Source of the DNA: an uncultured Muribaculaceae bacterium
Lineage (GTDB): Bacteria > Bacteroidota > Bacteroidia > Bacteroidales > Muribaculaceae
DNA: 64,000 nucleotides
Assembly (NCBI GenBank): GCA_947381945.1
Contig: CANCXM010000005.1
Span: forward strand, 1-64,000
Direction: 5' to 3'
Under the pieces are notes generated by a model, which saw nothing but the letters and a program-made list of their open reading frames with translations, was not told the origin of the DNA and made no database searches. The first letter of the stretch is position 1, and every line of letters begins with the position of its first letter. The translations under genes were made by a program, and so were the position numbers. Below are positions 62,508 through 64,000 of this stretch, one piece after another.

Positions 62508-63766
62508 TTTTAGTAGACATGAAGGTCTAGAAATCTAGCTTGATATGTTCAACAGTTCCTATGTTTGCAATGAAAACGCAAACGTAGGAACTTTTTTAAT
62601 TATCCATGTGGATAAAAGAAAAAGCATAAGCCTATAGTTTGTATATTTGAAAACATGTAAGTAAAAACTATAAGAACTTATGCCGATGCAAAGTAACAAA
62701 ATTTCTTTTAAAGGCGAAAATGTCTATGTTGGTATTGACGTGCACCTGAAGCAATGGCACGTCTGCGTACGCAGCAGTTTCCTTAGTCCGAAGCCATTTT
62801 CACAGCCACCGTCCGCACGTTTACTTCATGCGTATCTGACCCGTATGTTCCCTGATGCCGTCTACCACTCTGCCTACGAGGTTGGATTCAGCGGTTTCTC
62901 GGCCCACTTCGAACTGCTCGACTGCGGTATCAATAACATTGTGTTCAATCCCGCAGACATCTGTGACAGCCAGAAGGAACGGGCCCGCAAGAGTGACGCT
63001 GTCGACTGCACGAAAATCTGTCGTAATCTCCAGCAGGGAACGTTGCGTGCAATCCATATCCCTGCGCGGGATGCGCTTGATGACCGCGCACTCTTACGGG
63101 GACGTCAGATGCTCGTAAAGGAACGGGCCAGGACGAAACAACGCATCAAGTCCCTGCTCTATCTGCAAGGTGTGGTCTATCCCGAGGATTTCGCGGACAA
63201 CCGCTCGCATTGGAGCCGCAGGTTCATCATGTGGCTCGAGGGTGTATTTGACGACCCGGCCAGCGGTTGCGCCACCCAGATGGCAATTTTAATCCGCAAT
63301 CTACGTTTCATAAATGTAGAGCTGCTCAGTCTTGACCGTCAGATTGCCGGATTGATAAGACGGAAGCATTCAAGGACTGACACCCTTCTCCGCTCCATCC
63401 CTGGCATCGGGGCACTCACCTCGGCCAAACTCGCGTTGATAATAGGAGACATCAACAGATTTGACACCACCGATTCCCTTGCCGGATATGTCGGACTTGT
63501 CCCCGACATACGCTCATCGGCAGACAAGGAGACTGTCCTTGGCATCACTTTCAGGGGACACCGCGTCCTCCGGTCGGCTCTTATCGAGTCATCGTGGCGC
63601 GCCATTGCACTGGATCCGGCACTTGGAAAGGCCTTTTCCGATTACCGCCAACGCGGAATGCACCCCAACAAGGCCATTGTCCGAATCGCGCGCAAGCTCG
63701 TCAACAGAATATATCACGTCCTTAAAAAAGGAGTCCAATATGAACCCGGAGTGGTCAGATAAAACC
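62508..63766 (+). mobile_element. IS110-family insertion element (boundaries uncertain)
   Basis: The element is defined by its transposase and by a non-coding left end of about 172 bp (62508-62679), the size expected for the region that encodes the bridge RNA in IS110 elements. This left end holds two hairpins: AGTTCCTATGTTTGC/GCAAACGTAGGAACT (62554-62592), then T6; and GCATAAG/CTTATGC with ATAGTTT/AAACTAT (about 62624-62679), ending next to the start codon. No terminal inverted repeats are expected for the family. The right end cannot be placed within the window; the value given is provisional. Confidence 0.6.
62680..63762 (+). CDS. IS110-family transposase (bridge-RNA recombinase)
   Basis: This 360-residue DEDD recombinase has an N-terminal RuvC-like domain with Asp20 (VGIDVHLK), Glu67 (AYEVGFSG), Asp106 and Asp109 (RKSDAVDC), and a C-terminal Transposase_20 domain (about 230-320) with SIPGIGALTSAKL and YVGLVP. 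The Ser278/Ser279 pair in DIRSSADKE is a likely catalytic Ser site. It is intact and probably active. Confidence 0.93.
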   Translation: MPMQSNKISFKGENVYVGIDVHLKQWHVCVRSSFLSPKPFSQPPSARLLHAYLTRMFPDAVYHSAYEVGFSGFSAHFELLDCGINNIVFNPADICDSQKERARKSDAVDCTKICRNLQQGTLRAIHIPARDALDDRALLRGRQMLVKERARTKQRIKSLLYLQGVVYPEDFADNRSHWSRRFIMWLEGVFDDPASGCATQMAILIRNLRFINVELLSLDRQIAGLIRRKHSRTDTLLRSIPGIGALTSAKLALIIGDINRFDTTDSLAGYVGLVPDIRSSADKETVLGITFRGHRVLRSALIESSWRAIALDPALGKAFSDYRQRGMHPNKAIVRIARKLVNRIYHVLKKGVQYEPGVVR

Positions 63767-63910
63767 ACTTGTCCGACATACTTGAAAATTTTCACCGCCT
63801 TGTCCTTATTGCAGCCATAGGTCTGCTTCCTCACAGAATGCGGTAAACAACTCTGTCTGCTGAACCAGCAATTTGCGGCACGACCGCTTATAGAAGTATG
63901 TCGGACAAGT
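63767..63910. repeat. 17-bp inverted repeat flanking a 110-bp segment
   Basis: ACTTGTCCGACATACTT (63767-63783) and its perfect complement (63894-63910) bracket 110 bp with no convincing gene. It may be the IS right-end structure, an independent small mobile repeat or a terminator. Downstream are two more short hairpins, CTGCCT/AGGCAG and GACGCGG/CCGCGTC, up to the end of the window. A minus-strand open frame across this region has no recognisable domain. Confidence 0.7.
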
Positions 63911-64000
63911 TTTTCTTCCTGACGGCTGCCTGTCTGAAGGCAGACAAGTCTGGATAACGGACGCGGAAATACCGCGTCTGTATGGTCTTGTGCGCAAAAA

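Noticed and set aside
63806-63997. Minus-strand 63-residue ORF at the window end
   Set aside because: It crosses the inverted repeat and hairpins after the IS110 transposase and shows no domain; likely non-coding.

Overview
The window looks like a chromosome segment from an anaerobic gut Bacteroidales bacterium, most likely Muribaculaceae-like. Three things point there. (1) Promoters follow the Bacteroidota pattern TTTG (or TTG), a 19-21 bp gap, then TAnnTTTG, with no clear Shine-Dalgarno sequences. (2) The gene content fits: a DNA-binding PerR with rubrerythrin, ATP-type PEP carboxykinase, short adenylate kinase, a PorZ-like propeller protein, DUF3943, and many lipoproteins with Bacteroidota-style signals. 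(3) Intergenic spaces are full of palindromic REP-like DNA. The family-level assignment is inference.

Layout. 1-7 kb (mostly minus): GH51 arabinofuranosidase, WYL regulator, NhaC antiporter, a repeat-rich gap with a 35-residue small ORF, and ComM. 7-15.5 kb: cobalamin-dependent methionine synthase, a three-repeat lipoprotein, an SGNH/CE2-type esterase, and three small AT-rich exported proteins of unknown function. 15.5-22 kb: a composite palindromic repeat, ribosomal protein L19, a 48-residue membrane small ORF, DUF3943, then hpt, adk, xseB and an M13 metallopeptidase. 22-27 kb (minus): manA, an unknown cytoplasmic protein, a PorZ-like protein and rdgB. 27.3-43.4 kb (plus): a complete division and cell-wall (dcw) cluster, rsmH-ftsL-ftsI-murE-mraY-murD-ftsW-murG-murC-ftsQ-ftsA-ftsZ, with mraZ missing from its head. 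43.7-53.4 kb: tricorn-like S41 protease, EamA transporter, OmpA lipoprotein, an M28 or glutaminyl-cyclase-like protein, rubrerythrin and perR, a candidate small RNA, an LpxH-like enzyme and a DUF59 protein. 53.4-60 kb (minus): polA, a thioredoxin-like lipoprotein, mdh and pckA. 60-64 kb: a rod-shaped ncRNA (6S-like), a small HTH protein, rlmN, tRNA-Ala(GGC), and an IS110-type element that appears to have landed in a REP-like repeat.

How the genes relate. The dcw cluster is a co-directional operon for lipid II synthesis (MurC-G and MraY; MurE carries the DNPR motif of meso-diaminopimelate ligases) and the FtsQ/L/I/W/A/Z divisome. PerR has a perfect 15-bp PerR-box palindrome in its own promoter and precedes rubrerythrin, a compact peroxide-defence unit. 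Mdh and PckA sit together at the malate/oxaloacetate/PEP node used in succinate-forming fermentation. 

The least expected content is non-coding: four long near-perfect hairpins, each between convergent genes; at least two REP-like families, one with compensatory base changes; a duplicated promoter whose inverted repeat covaries; a candidate ~95-nt sRNA; and a possible bridge-RNA region at the left end of the IS110 element. I could not run searches or folding, so family names come from motifs read directly in the translations.
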